A stretch of DNA of 20,964 bases from Isoetes engelmannii (taxonomy: Eukaryota > Streptophyta > Lycopodiopsida > Isoetales > Isoetaceae). This document shows positions 9,116 to 17,476 of this stretch, piece after piece (positions within the stretch are counted from its first letter, which is position 1; each line of letters begins with the position of its first letter). The translations under genes and the position numbers were made by a program. Where the stretch lies: NCBI GenBank assembly GCA_011763485.2, contig JAANSK020275158.1:1-20964 (forward strand), given 5' to 3'. The notes beneath the pieces are model-generated. The model searched no databases. It was not told where the DNA came from and saw nothing but the letters and a program-made list of their open reading frames with translations.

Positions 9116-9463
9116 CCCATTGCTCTGTACTTACTTTGCATAGCACGGTAAACTTTAGGTTCGGAGCTCAGTGATGCGATGCCAAAAAATGAGTTGGTTA
9201 TTGCAATTTCAATGCAAGAGTAAATCTGTTCCCTGCATTACTGTATTAAAAACACATTGCGAGGAAACAAGGAGGGAGGCAAATCAGTGTTTTCCTTCAT
9301 TAGCATCCCTTATTAGCAATGATTGGAAGCCAGCAAATCCTCCAAAATAGTTGGAGGATATCCTTGCTATTTCTTTGTTGGGCATTTTAAGATTGAACTT
9401 TACAGGAATGGCCTTTCTTTATTGGTTTCCATCAACAAGATGAGACAGGAAAAGCAAACATTG
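9116..9463. other. spacer, nothing recognised
   Basis: AT-rich sequence with scattered short words and no open frame of note. It leads into the LINE relic. Confidence 0.45.
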
Positions 9464-9889
9464 TGATGATTTTCAAGCTAAATTCCTTATCCATGGTCTG
9501 GATATACTTGCTCCAATTATTGCCAGAAATATTCAATGAAATAACCTGTACTTGGTCCATAAACTTTCAAAACCTGGTGGCAAGATAACCCAAACAATTA
9601 CCGCCTTATCATGATAGGGAATGTTACAACACGACTATATGGAAGTGCATTAGGCAGGTCATTAGTGAGTGTGCAGAAACAATATGCTAGAAGAGCAAAA
9701 GGCCAAGCTGGGCAGAAGATCTTTCTCATGAGATCCATTATTGAGGAAGCCAAGACAAGGAGAATATAACTATATTGCCCTTTTGTGAATTCATATCTTT
9801 ATGAGATCCATTTTTGAGGGAGTCACGGCAAGGAGAACATAGTATATTGCCGGTTTGTGGATTTCCACAAAGATTTTGACACAATTTCG
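9464..9889 (+). pseudogene. LINE reverse transcriptase fragment (N-terminal half of RT domain)
   Basis: In shifting plus-strand frames this reads as the front of a plant non-LTR reverse transcriptase. In order there is QAKFLIHGLDILAPIIARIF (9471-9535), then KPGGK (near 9570) and NNYRLIMIGNVTTRLYGSAL (9592-9650). QYARRAKGQAG (near 9685) and RSIIEEAKTRR (near 9730) follow, and the last piece is RT motif A, YCRFVDFHKDFDTIS (9844-9888), which carries the first catalytic aspartate. Frameshifts, stops and an internal tandem duplication leave it dead. Homology stops exactly where the MITE at 9890 begins. FVDF.KAFDT is the LINE form of motif A, so I do not think this is an LTR element. Confidence 0.8.
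9728..9865 (+). repeat. tandem duplication (73-bp period) inside the LINE fragment
   Basis: ATGAGATCCATTATTGAGGA at 9728 recurs diverged at 9801 (ATGAGATCCATTTTTGAGGG), and the likeness continues through TATATTGCC and the following TTTGTG. Both copies encode versions of the MRSI(I/F)E word just upstream of motif A. The divergence between copies indicates an old duplication. Confidence 0.8.
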
Positions 9890-10011
9890 GGTAGAATGCT
9901 TTATACAGCCCCCCTCCCCCTGCATGGCTGATATCTGGCCCTTGATGCGTGGATTGGAGGGCTGTGATTGTGCCACATCAGAGGGGGGGCTGTATAAAGC
10001 ATTTCTCCCCC
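9890..10011. mobile_element. MITE, about 120 bp, with GC-rich terminal inverted repeats
   Basis: The left end, GGGTAGAATGCTTTATACAG followed by CCCCCCTC, is mirrored at the right by GAGGGGGGGCTGTATAAAGC then ATTTCTCCCC. The arms are about 28 bp with only small differences. The middle (GATATCTGGCCCTTGATGCG and on) is non-coding. No clear target duplication was found, so the superfamily is not assigned. It sits precisely at the end of the LINE RT homology. Confidence 0.75.
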
Positions 10012-10672
10012 TTAACCTTTAGAAATGCTCGGCCTTTGATGATAAAACGGGAGCAAAGGTCTCTCTGCCCACCCTGTATCCAAGGAGACCCTAAACTGTC
10101 CCATAGTTGATCGCTAGACATTTAGATACCCTTAGGCGTCCAATAAAACCCTCATCAGCAATATATGAGGAAATTATCTTTCTAAAGCCACTTTTTTGTG
10201 GGGATCTTTTTCAGATATATGTTCAAGATAATGCCAAATAAGCTGATTTGTCTCTTTTCTAGAGAAATCAAGCGATTGCATTTGTGACTGATATTGGTTA
10301 AGGGGGAGCTGTTTCAAGTGAAAGCCCTAATGTGGCAGCCCTAGCATTTAGCATTCCTTTATACCTTCCTCGTCCAAGTCTACTGAAGATTTGAAAACCA
10401 GCCATCGAAGCCTATGTCTCTCATGTTGAGACTTTCCTAGCTGGTGGATCTTAGGATGAGTACTATTATTTGAAATGTTGTGTCTAGCTGCAAGGGAGAA
10501 GTTCCAAATTCAACTAGCATGATTGGATGTGGGACTGATGCCTTGCTCATGATCATCTTTGCTAAGAAATGTTTTTAAAACCCCTATTTGTGTTCATCCT
10601 TTGGCTGTCAAGTGAACTGCCCATATAAGGCAGCTGGTTTAACCAAAGTTCTTTGTAAGCCTTAATGAGCCA
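10012..10672. other. region between the MITE copies, no gene identified
   Basis: AT-rich sequence lacking an open frame of note. By position it could be the missing middle of the LINE, since the RT N-terminus lies before it and the LINE C-terminus after it on the same strand. I could not read the conserved RT motifs (YADD or GCPLSP) with confidence. Confidence 0.4.
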
Positions 10673-10713
10673 TGCAGGGGGAGGGGGGCTGTATAAAGCA
10701 TTCTACCCGGTTA
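10673..10713. repeat. 41-bp perfect inverted copy of the MITE left end
   Basis: This is the exact reverse complement of 9890-9930 over 41 bases, ending GCATTCTACCC. Outside those 41 bases the identity stops abruptly. It is either a fragment of a second MITE in the opposite orientation or the right terminus of one larger element (9890-10713) that encloses the smaller MITE. Confidence 0.9.
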
Positions 10714-10915
10714 AGCCACCACTTAAGAAGGATTTGCAAACTTTGCCAATTGGGTGACTGGAATCTGAAGAGCATTTTATCTTCACTTGTTTGACATAGT
10801 ATGATATACGGGGCAGGTTGTATTGCCCTTTATGGAAGGCCACATCATTATCAGATTTGCAGATTAGAAATATGTGGCTCATGGACAACATTGCATGCAG
10901 CAGCATATAACTTCT
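10714..10915 (+). pseudogene. LINE C-terminal zinc-finger fragment
   Basis: Right after the inverted MITE end the plus strand reads HHLRRICKLCQLGDW, then one frame later ESEEHFIFTCLT (10761-10796), then YDIRGRLYCPL. C-x2-C followed by H-x4-C is the zf-RVT type finger found after the reverse transcriptase in plant LINEs. Orientation and order match the RT fragment at 9464-9889, so both probably come from one insertion that later acquired the MITE sequences. Frameshifts and stops show it is dead. Confidence 0.65.
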
Positions 10916-11404
10916 TTCTTTATCACAAATAAAAAGGGCTGTAAACGGAAATATAATCTGCGTCTATCTTAAGAGCAAACAGGCTTAAAGGAGTCTCCTT
11001 GAGGGTTTCTAAAAAAGTTAATAGGCACCTCAGAAGAACTATAAGCAGTTTTTCAAAGGAACCTCATACTTACCGTAGGAAACACTAGAGTTATCTTAAT
11101 TTTCAATATTTGATTTTATTTTGTACCTAGGTTACTTGTCACTTTGGATGCAGATTACTTGCTTCTAACTGTTCCATACTCTACAATTGTTTTATTGGTC
11201 TCGTAGACTTCATCGGTCTTCCAGAGATGTTAATGAATCTTTCTTTCTTTCTTTTTTCCTCTTTCCTCTCCACACTAGAAACTGATCATATATGATCCTC
11301 ATATGGTCCGATATGTCTAGAATACACTGCTCATTCGTTCATAGCCGAGGTGTTAGTCACATGGGTGCTATAATGTGATGCTGATACAACATAACTTCAG
11401 GCAG
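10916..11404. other. spacer, nothing recognised
   Basis: AT-rich sequence with a pyrimidine-rich stretch (TTTCTTTCTTTCTTTT, near 11240-11256). No open frame, repeat pair or RNA gene was identified. Confidence 0.45.
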
Positions 11405-11620
11405 AATAGCATCTTCTGCAGGAAAAGTTTGGCGATATCGAAAAAATGGGCATGTAAGCACTTTGCAAATCTTCTTTTGTTGAACCCCAAAAATGAAAGG
11501 TTTCCTTGCACGTATGAAGATTAGTGAATAGTGAGGGAAACTGTGGGTCTAGATCCTTTTTTATTTAATCTATACAATGCAACAATATGTGTTTCCTATT
11601 TTCAGCAAAAATGTGTTAAC
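11405..11620 (+). repeat. diverged direct repeat pair, left copy
   Basis: AATAGCATCTTCTGCAGGAA opens this copy and recurs at 11739. Shared landmarks follow in order: a TTGAACCC word, CCTTGCAC, TTAGTGAATAGTGAGGGA, GGGTCTAGA, and GTGTTTCCTAT just before a CAGC. The unit is about 215 bp and appears non-coding. Confidence 0.85.
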
Positions 11621-11738
11621 AGAGCGATAATATCTGATACGAACATAATCTTGGGCAGAATTTGGTTATCCTAGAATCACCTATGGTGTTATCTAATGTT
11701 CCTCTCTCTTGAGATCTAATTTCTCCTTTGATGAGCCA

Positions 11739-11955
11739 AATAGCATCTTCTGCAGGAAATATTTGACAATATTGAGAGAATGGACATGCATGTTATCCTT
11801 GCATATCTTCTTTCTTTGAACCCGAAAAACTTAGGAAAACTTGCCTTGCACATATGAACGTTAGTGAATAGTGAGGGAGTTGTGGGGTCTAGAATCCTTT
11901 TTGTATTGAATTTATACAATGCGTGTTTCCTATATCCAGCGAATACGTGGTAGTA
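11739..11955 (+). repeat. diverged direct repeat pair, right copy
   Basis: This is the partner of 11405-11620 at a 334-bp offset. The short word GATAC.AACATAA..T..GGCAGAA upstream of the left copy also recurs at about 11635-11660. About 80 extra bases separate that word from the rest of the right copy, so this copy contains a small insertion or the left copy a deletion. Confidence 0.85.
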
Positions 11956-12012
11956 AAGCAAAAACGTTTCGTTTCAACCCTGCCCTTATAATATTGAGGG
12001 TCCTACTTTCTG

Positions 12013-12325
12013 TTCATGTCATTTTCTAACCTTACGTCATGTTTACATATATTTTAATCAGTGCTTTGAAGATTATGCGCCAGACTGTAGAGCCCTTGAG
12101 CATTTTGTAACTCTTTCCTTGGTTCAGGTATGTATCGATTATCTTATTATGTTCATGAACGATGTCAATAGTTAAGTTTGCTCCATGACATGACCATCCT
12201 AAAGTTTACCACCTTCAGAAGAGGCAGGACTGTCCATCCAACTAAAACTCAACTAAAACTTTGCTCGCACTCACACCAAGTTGGAAAACCTCTATCTCAA
12301 GAAAGGTATGTTTTAATTTGACTTG
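12013..12325 (+). repeat. three-copy exon-like unit, copy 2 (longest)
   Basis: The order of parts is as in copy 1: a TTTTAATCAG tract, then the 66-bp open block at 12062-12127 (begins CFEDYAPD, ends FVTLSLVQ), then GTATGT. About 90 bases follow, ending in CCTTCAG, then AAGAGGCAGGACTGT, which reads KRQDCPSN and stop. It continues into AAAACCTCTATCTCAAGAAA and GGTATGTTTT, a tail also found near 14095-14147. The differences from copy 1 inside the 66 bp are substitutions only. Confidence 0.8.
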
Positions 12326-13194
12326 ATTGATAACGTCTTCTTCATGTATCGTTGATCGGAAATAGGATTAAGCCTAGTCTTTTATTGATGTATCGTGATC
12401 TATAGCTATGTTTATAGCTATGTTTATTTACCTTTTTTCATGTATTATTGAGTTTGGGATGACAAATTCATGACTTGGATTGCTTTGTATCAATGCAGAA
12501 ATTTCTCTCTTTTCTTTGTTCTGTCGCAAAATCTAAAATTGCAAATCATAGCTCCGTTTTTGTGTGCACCTCTTAGAGTTCGGCAATTGTTATATAAAAA
12601 AAAAAAATTGATTGAAAAACTTGAGATTGCACTTTTGGCTTTTGGTGTTGATGTTTTTCCTTTTTTTCTTTTGGGTGCCTTCTGCCACGTGGAGAATGAG
12701 AATTATTTGTTGGCGTTGTGTTTTTTCTTAATATACTTTTTTATTTTTTTTGCACGCAGAAGGCAGATGATAAGATGATGGGGACATGTTGAGCCAGCTT
12801 CTGTTTTTCAAATGTCACATGCGCGAACCCTAGGTCTGTAATTGTTCAACTATCTGCCTTGGCCAAGCTAGAAGATCCGTCTCGTTGGCAGTAAATCTCT
12901 ACGCTTGCTGCTTCTTGAAAATCATCTACCTGACTTGTGCGGTCTAATTGGCGTGGAGGCAAGATGGAGTTCAAGAGAGAAGAGAGGTAAGTGTTTCTTC
13001 CTCATTCTTGCGAACAACATTAGACTATATTTTTGTTGTTTTTCTGGTTGTTTATGAGATTTCTTTGGTAAACCAGATTATTAGTGTATATGAAGTTGCT
13101 CCTTGGGTCATGAGCAATTTGGAGTTTTTGGAAAAGTGATTGAGTTTGGTCCAGTGGGGCTTGTTTATTTTTCACTTCAGTTTTAATCCTTCTT
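12326..13194. other. spacer; a weak first-exon-like site near 12963
   Basis: Mostly T-rich spacer. At 12963-12986 a short block ATGGAGTTCAAGAGAGAAGA runs into AGAG/GTAAGT, which has a good start context and a strong donor, so it could be a decayed or real first exon. No matching downstream exon was identified. The open frames at 12470-12778 and 12948-13139 are T-rich and look like chance. Confidence 0.35.
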
Positions 13195-13455
13195 CTAATT
13201 CAACATGAAGAACGATAGAGCGAGAGTAGAAATAGAAGGGGAGTAGAAGTTATCTAGAATATCCTGGCATACTAGGAGGTTCAATTCCTTCACCGCAATG
13301 CTAGTGATATGGGAGCACGCCCCTTGGAAGGTTAGATCCACAACGTTACCGTGGGTGTCATTGTTTTTTATCCAATGCCCCACATCATGTTGAATTTTCT
13401 TTAAAGTCATTAGAGTTGGACAGCCATTAGAGTTGCTTTGAAGATTATGCACCAT
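13195..13455 (-). other. hypothetical 86-codon open frame, possible gene fragment
   Basis: This minus-strand frame has a balanced, protein-like composition: NGCPTLMTLKKIQHDVGHWI, then GNVVDLTFQGACSHITSIAV, then LSFFML at the end. It does not look like T-rich spacer translation, but I recognise no domain. Its start lies inside copy 3 of the exon-like unit read on the opposite strand, so the annotated ATG is doubtful. It could be a captured gene piece or a chance frame. Confidence 0.2.
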
Positions 13456-13630
13456 ACCAAAAAGCCCTTGAGAACTTTGTGACTCTCTCCTTGGTTCAGG
13501 TATGCATTGATTATTTTATTATGTTCATGAACGATGTCAATAGTTGCATGACATGACCATTCTAAAGTTCACCACCTTGAGAAGAGACGGGACTGATGCT
13601 CACACTTGCACCAAGTTGGAAAACCTATAG
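13432..13630 (+). repeat. three-copy exon-like unit, copy 3
   Basis: The homology begins at the 66-bp block (13434-13499), which again starts CFEDYAP and ends FVTLSLVQ, followed by GTATGC. The upstream acceptor-like tract of copies 1 and 2 is replaced by different sequence. The second block opens AAGAGACGGGAC and stops after four codons. The copy breaks off near GGAAAACCTATAGG, where a different repeat begins, and its tail appears to resume near 14095. Confidence 0.75.
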
Positions 13631-14094
13631 GGGAGGGTCACCAATAGTTGACCATGATCCAATTGTGGATCATGTAAAAATGGATCAAATTCTCGAATAC
13701 TGGATCAACCCATAATTATTGTTTCAATCTCAACTATTGGATGAAGTGGTTAAGATGAAAAATGGATTTCATCTTAACCATTAAACCTTAGTCCACAACT
13801 GGGTCATTCATTGATTCTTGGAAAAACTGTGAAATACTTTTATGTTTTGATAAAATTCTCCAAAACTGGGTCATTCATTGATTTTTGGGAAAAACTGTGA
13901 AATACCCTTATGTTTTGCTAAAATTGTCCAAACGCCGCAAAACGTATCCAATTTTTTTAGAAGAAGTTTGCATAATACCTCACACCAAGGTCTTCTCAAC
14001 CATGCAATTTTATTGATAGAATTATTTTATTTTCGACATTTCCTTAGCTATTTAGCTATGGCTCTTAAGTGGTCCACTACTGGTGCACCCCGTT
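13631..14094. repeat. repeat-rich insert with hairpins and a 67-bp tandem duplication
   Basis: A stretch that interrupts copy 3 of the exon-like unit. It contains a hairpin ATGATCCA-ATTG-TGGATCAT near 13653-13672 and a longer one, 13-bp arms GGTTAAGATGAAA and TTTCATCTTAACC, at 13748-13779. Two copies of a unit follow, starting AACTGGGTCATTCATTGATT at 13797 and 13864. The second copy contains GGGAAAAACTGTGAAATACC, which resembles MULE terminal sequence. No coding content was found. Confidence 0.6.
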
Positions 14095-14147
14095 ATCTCA
14101 AGAAAAGTATGTTGAAAACCTCTATCTAAAAAAAGTATGTTTTGATT
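14095..14147 (+). repeat. detached tail of the exon-like unit
   Basis: TATCTCAAGAAAAGTATGTT and AAAACCTCTATCTAAAAAAA match the tail of copy 2 near 12285-12320, here partly doubled. It stands next to the MULE insertion site, so both the insert at 13631 and the MULE landed in or beside copy 3. Confidence 0.6.
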
Positions 14148-14156
14148 TATATTCTT

Positions 14157-14232
14157 GGGAAAATTACCCAAACCACCTTAATTTTTGTGGTATTTCTCAA
14201 ATTGCCCTTTATATTTTCTAAATGCCCAAAAT
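14157..14232 (+). repeat. MULE left terminal inverted repeat
   Basis: This pairs with the reverse complement of 17392-17467, about 86% alike over 76 ungapped bases. It would carry the transposase binding site and often the promoter in this superfamily. Two 21-bp words, GTGCCTGCGTGGC and neighbours, are repeated a little further in, near 14306-14345. Confidence 0.93.
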
Positions 14233-14684
14233 TTTTAAATGCTCCTAAAAATAAGGAGAGGAAATTACGCCATATTATATGGGTTCTTAAAACTTGTAAT
14301 TGGCATGTGCCTGCGTGGCCTGTGCTTGTGCCTGCGTGGCTTCCCTCTCCCCCTATTTTTTAGGTAGGGAAATGAGCCTGTGCTGGCCACTGTATAATGG
14401 CCGGTGCAGGCCCATCACCCCTATCAAAATGCCCCTCTTCTTCCTCGGAGACCATATGTTTCATCCCCGGAGGCCATCACGTTTGCTTCTCGCTTGTCTT
14501 CCTCATCACGATTCTCCTCCGGATTCTCATCAAACATCTTCGATCCTTCATTAAACCTCCAATTCTCATAAAACCTTTGCTTCTCTGGATTCTTCTACGG
14601 TTCTGCTTCTGCTGGTGGCATGTGGTATGTGGTTGGGGGGTTTTTTGCAGCAGTCTGCTTTCTACTTTTCATTCATTTTAAGGT

Positions 14685-16492
14685 ATGGATAGTTTCAATT
14701 CGATGGATTTAAAGCTAGGAGCACAGTGTAATTCAATCTTGCAGCTCCACAATGCTATCAGAGAAGATGCTATACGTTGCCATGTAAAATTAGAAGCCGA
14801 GAAGCCAGATAAAACCAGGTACACAGTATCTTGTCGGAATCAATCATGTCCATGGCGTTTGCATGCATCAACTATACACGGTGGACCAAGATGTGAAATC
14901 AAGAAGTTTATTGGCATGCATACTTGTGGAGGCATAACCAAGCTATGCAACAAGGAAGCTTCTGCTATGATGTTGGCTACCAAGTTATGCGACAACGAAG
15001 CTTCTGCTGTGATGTTGGGTACAAAGTTTATGGGAAATATAAGAGATGATTCAAGTTATAAGCCAAAACAGTTGCAGGCAGATTTTAAAAGGGAAACCGT
15101 TACAGAAATAACTTACAAAATTGCCTACAATGCTATCAAACATGCTCTTGGTTTGATTCACGGGGATTACTCTGAAGCATATAAGAAAGTTGCAGGATAT
15201 TGTGAAGCTATTACAATAGCCAATCCAAGATTCCAAGTACAGTAGCTCTTGTGCAATAGACAATGGAAGGTAGATTTTACAGACTTTTTTTGGCATTTAG
15301 TTTTTGTCTTCAAGGATGGAAAAGTTGTTGTCCATTCAATTATTTGGATGGGACGTTTCTAACGGGCAAGTACCTTGGTCATTTGCTATGTGCAACAAAC
15401 ATTGATGCAAATGGAGAGCTTTATCCTGTTGCATTTGGATTCATTGACAACGAAAATGAAGACAATTGGATTGGGTATTTGCAGTTGTTATGCGATAGTA
15501 TTTAGATTACAGAGCCTATTACTTTTGTGTCTCATAGGATGAAGGGATTGTTGCCAGCTATGGACCTTGTATTTCCAGATTGTGAACATGCTTTTATGCT
15601 TTTTGTATGAGGCATCTCGATGCAAATCTGAAAAAGAAGTGCAATGAAAAAGAAGTGCAACAATGGAGATTTCAGCAAGTTGTTTTGGAAAGTTGCATAT
15701 GCAAAAGCTGTGGAGGGCTTCAAGGAAGCTATTATGTGCATGAGAGGAATCAATAATGATGCAACTGATTGGATACTTGCATATGCACGAGTGGAGCATT
15801 GGGCCGCTGCACACTTAAAGGGAAAGCGTTACGGTCATCTAACATCTAATGTTGCAGTGGCTTTGAACTCTTGGCTACTTAAAGCTAGAGACAAGCCTTT
15901 ACTATCAATGTTGAAAATTATACAAAGGCAAGTTACAGAGCGTTTTTACAGGAATTATAATGAGGGACAACCATTGTTGGTGGCTTGTGGAGAAAATACT
16001 GCATTTGCATTAGTGAAAGATGCACAACACATTGAAAGGGTAACTGAACGTGCTAGAAGGTATAGAGTCTTTCCTTGTGATGCATTTGTTTTTGAAGTGC
16101 ATGGTCCAGAGCTTCTTACGTTGTTAATATTGAGACTAACATGCACATGATTGGATTGGTAGACACTTGAGCTACCTTGTGCTCATGCCATGGCTGCAAT
16201 CTTGTTCAGAAGGCAACACCCAGAAATATGTGCACACCGTGGCTATTTCTTGAGTTCTTATTGCAGTTCATATGTGGGAGCTATTTATCTAACCAATCTT
16301 AACCCACTAGAAGAGACTGAAATGCTTTCACATGCAATAAGGTGTCTTTCTGGTAGGCCTAAGTAGGCCTAAGGGGAAGCATTAAGGACAGAAGACAAGA
16401 CTAAAGTAAAATGTATTTACGAATGTACACATTGTGGTAGTAATGGCCACAATGACAGACTGATAGGAATCCCATTTGAACACATTGATTAA
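14685..16492 (+). pseudogene. MULE (MuDR-type) transposase, inactivated
   Basis: This enzyme cuts and joins the element at its inverted repeats. The N-terminal piece (14685-15245, 186 codons) has the MuDR DNA-binding finger (SCRNQSCPWRLHAS...IGMHTC). The core follows in another frame: WKSCCPFNYLDGTFLTGKY with the first catalytic Asp at 15347, and NEDNWIGYLQLL. The second catalytic position reads VSHRMKG, with His (CAT, 15533) where VSDR is usual. An 8-bp tandem duplication ATGCTTTT (15588-15603) breaks HAFCMRHL. Next come HWAAAHLKGKRYGHLTSNVA and VALNSWLL, with Val (GTG, 15857) where the family has Glu. The SWIM finger (TCT...LELPCAHAMAAI) has stops at 16148 and 16160. A 10-bp duplication TAGGCCTAAG (16354-16373) adds stops, and the zinc knuckle CTHCGSNGHNDR lacks its last Cys. 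Stops also lie at 15243 and 15503. Confidence 0.93.
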
Positions 16493-17391
16493 TCTTGTAG
16501 AAACACATTTGTTCTGATTCATTGGATGTTGTTTCCATACATTTATGTTGGAGCCAATGAAGAGAACAAGTTAGAGTATCAATGCTCTAAATTTTGCTTT
16601 ACAAATTTACAGATCAGACTTTTCTGTCTTATAATTTTCAGACTGGGAATTGCTTTGCTGGTGTGTGCACAATAGTTAAGAACATGTTTTGTTGAAATAT
16701 TTTAAGAATTTCTACGTACTTTCTTGGACTTATAAGCCAGCTCAAGCATTTGAAGTGCTAAACATGTTGAGAGACATGCTACTTCAACCAAAGCCTTGCA
16801 TGTCAAGCAAGACGCCTAGCTTGCTGTTTTTTTGTGTTTAGGAGCTTACTGTCTTCTTGTGTTCAGGCCTCTTCACATAAGTTCTCAAAAAGTACTACAC
16901 AAGCAAATACATACCAAATTACAAGAGTGAGATGCATTTGTATTGCAGTTTCCTAGATATAAATCTCAAGATATTGACTCTGGCAATTGAAGTTAATTAC
17001 CACATCTCAGTATAATTGGATTATGTAATCTTTAAGTTCATCAGCTGCTGCTGATCTCAATATGAATAATATTCGCTCAACCCACTTTTCAGGATTCATA
17101 CAATATAGATCTAGTTTTGTTTTGCATGTTAGCTATTTGCAAACAATTCTATAAGGAATAGGGAATTACGATAGAAAGGTAGATTTTAGGCGCTGTATAT
17201 AAATCGTTCTAAATCGGCCAGGGTGTGGACTCATCTACAGAATCCAGAGATGCAAACATTTGATGAGAATCGGAGGTTGAAGATGGGCCGCAGGATTCGG
17301 AGGGCAGTGACATGAATCAGAGGCAACGCAAGAATTCACAGAAGTTTGTTTGAAAGGCAACACGGATATGGGTCGCAGGAAAAAGAAGGGC

Positions 17392-17467
17392 ATTTTGGGC
17401 ATTTAGAAAATATGAAAGGCAATTTGGAAAATAACTGAAAAATTAAGGGTATTTGAGTAATTTTCCC
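17392..17467 (-). repeat. MULE right terminal inverted repeat
   Basis: Mirror of the left end, finishing AGTAATTTTCCC directly before the second TATATTCTT. The abrupt end of likeness at the target duplication fixes the element boundary to the base. Confidence 0.93.
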
Positions 17468-17476
17468 TATATTCTT

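Larger units (their letters stand above)
14157..17467 (+). mobile_element. Mutator-like (MULE) DNA transposon, complete ends, dead transposase
   Basis: The termini are 76-bp inverted repeats (14157-14232 and 17392-17467) with 11 differences by eye. They start GGGAAAATTAC and contain CCTTAATTTTT and TATTTTCTAAATGCCCAAAA. They are flanked by a perfect 9-bp direct repeat TATATTCTT (14148-14156 and 17468-17476), the classic Mutator target duplication. A second inverted match of about 40 bases lies inside (14553-14593 against 17239-17279), so the inverted homology once extended further in. The 3.3-kb body holds one transposase gene on the plus strand and no captured gene that I recognise. About 900 bases after the transposase (16493-17391) are non-coding. 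Confidence 0.95.

Noticed and set aside
9464-9889. Possibility that the reverse transcriptase belongs to an LTR element
   Set aside because: The motif A wording FVDF.KDFDT and the later C-x2-C / H-x4-C finger are LINE features. No LTRs, protease or integrase are nearby.
12470-12778. 102-codon frame with hydrophobic stretches, at first sight a small membrane protein
   Set aside because: The apparent membrane segments come from poly-T and poly-A runs in spacer DNA. No conserved motif and no supporting exon signals.
14300-14681. Overlapping open frames before the MULE transposase, considered as a 5' exon
   Set aside because: They derive from terminal and subterminal element sequence with repeated GTGCCTGCGTGGC words. 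No transposase motif lies in them.
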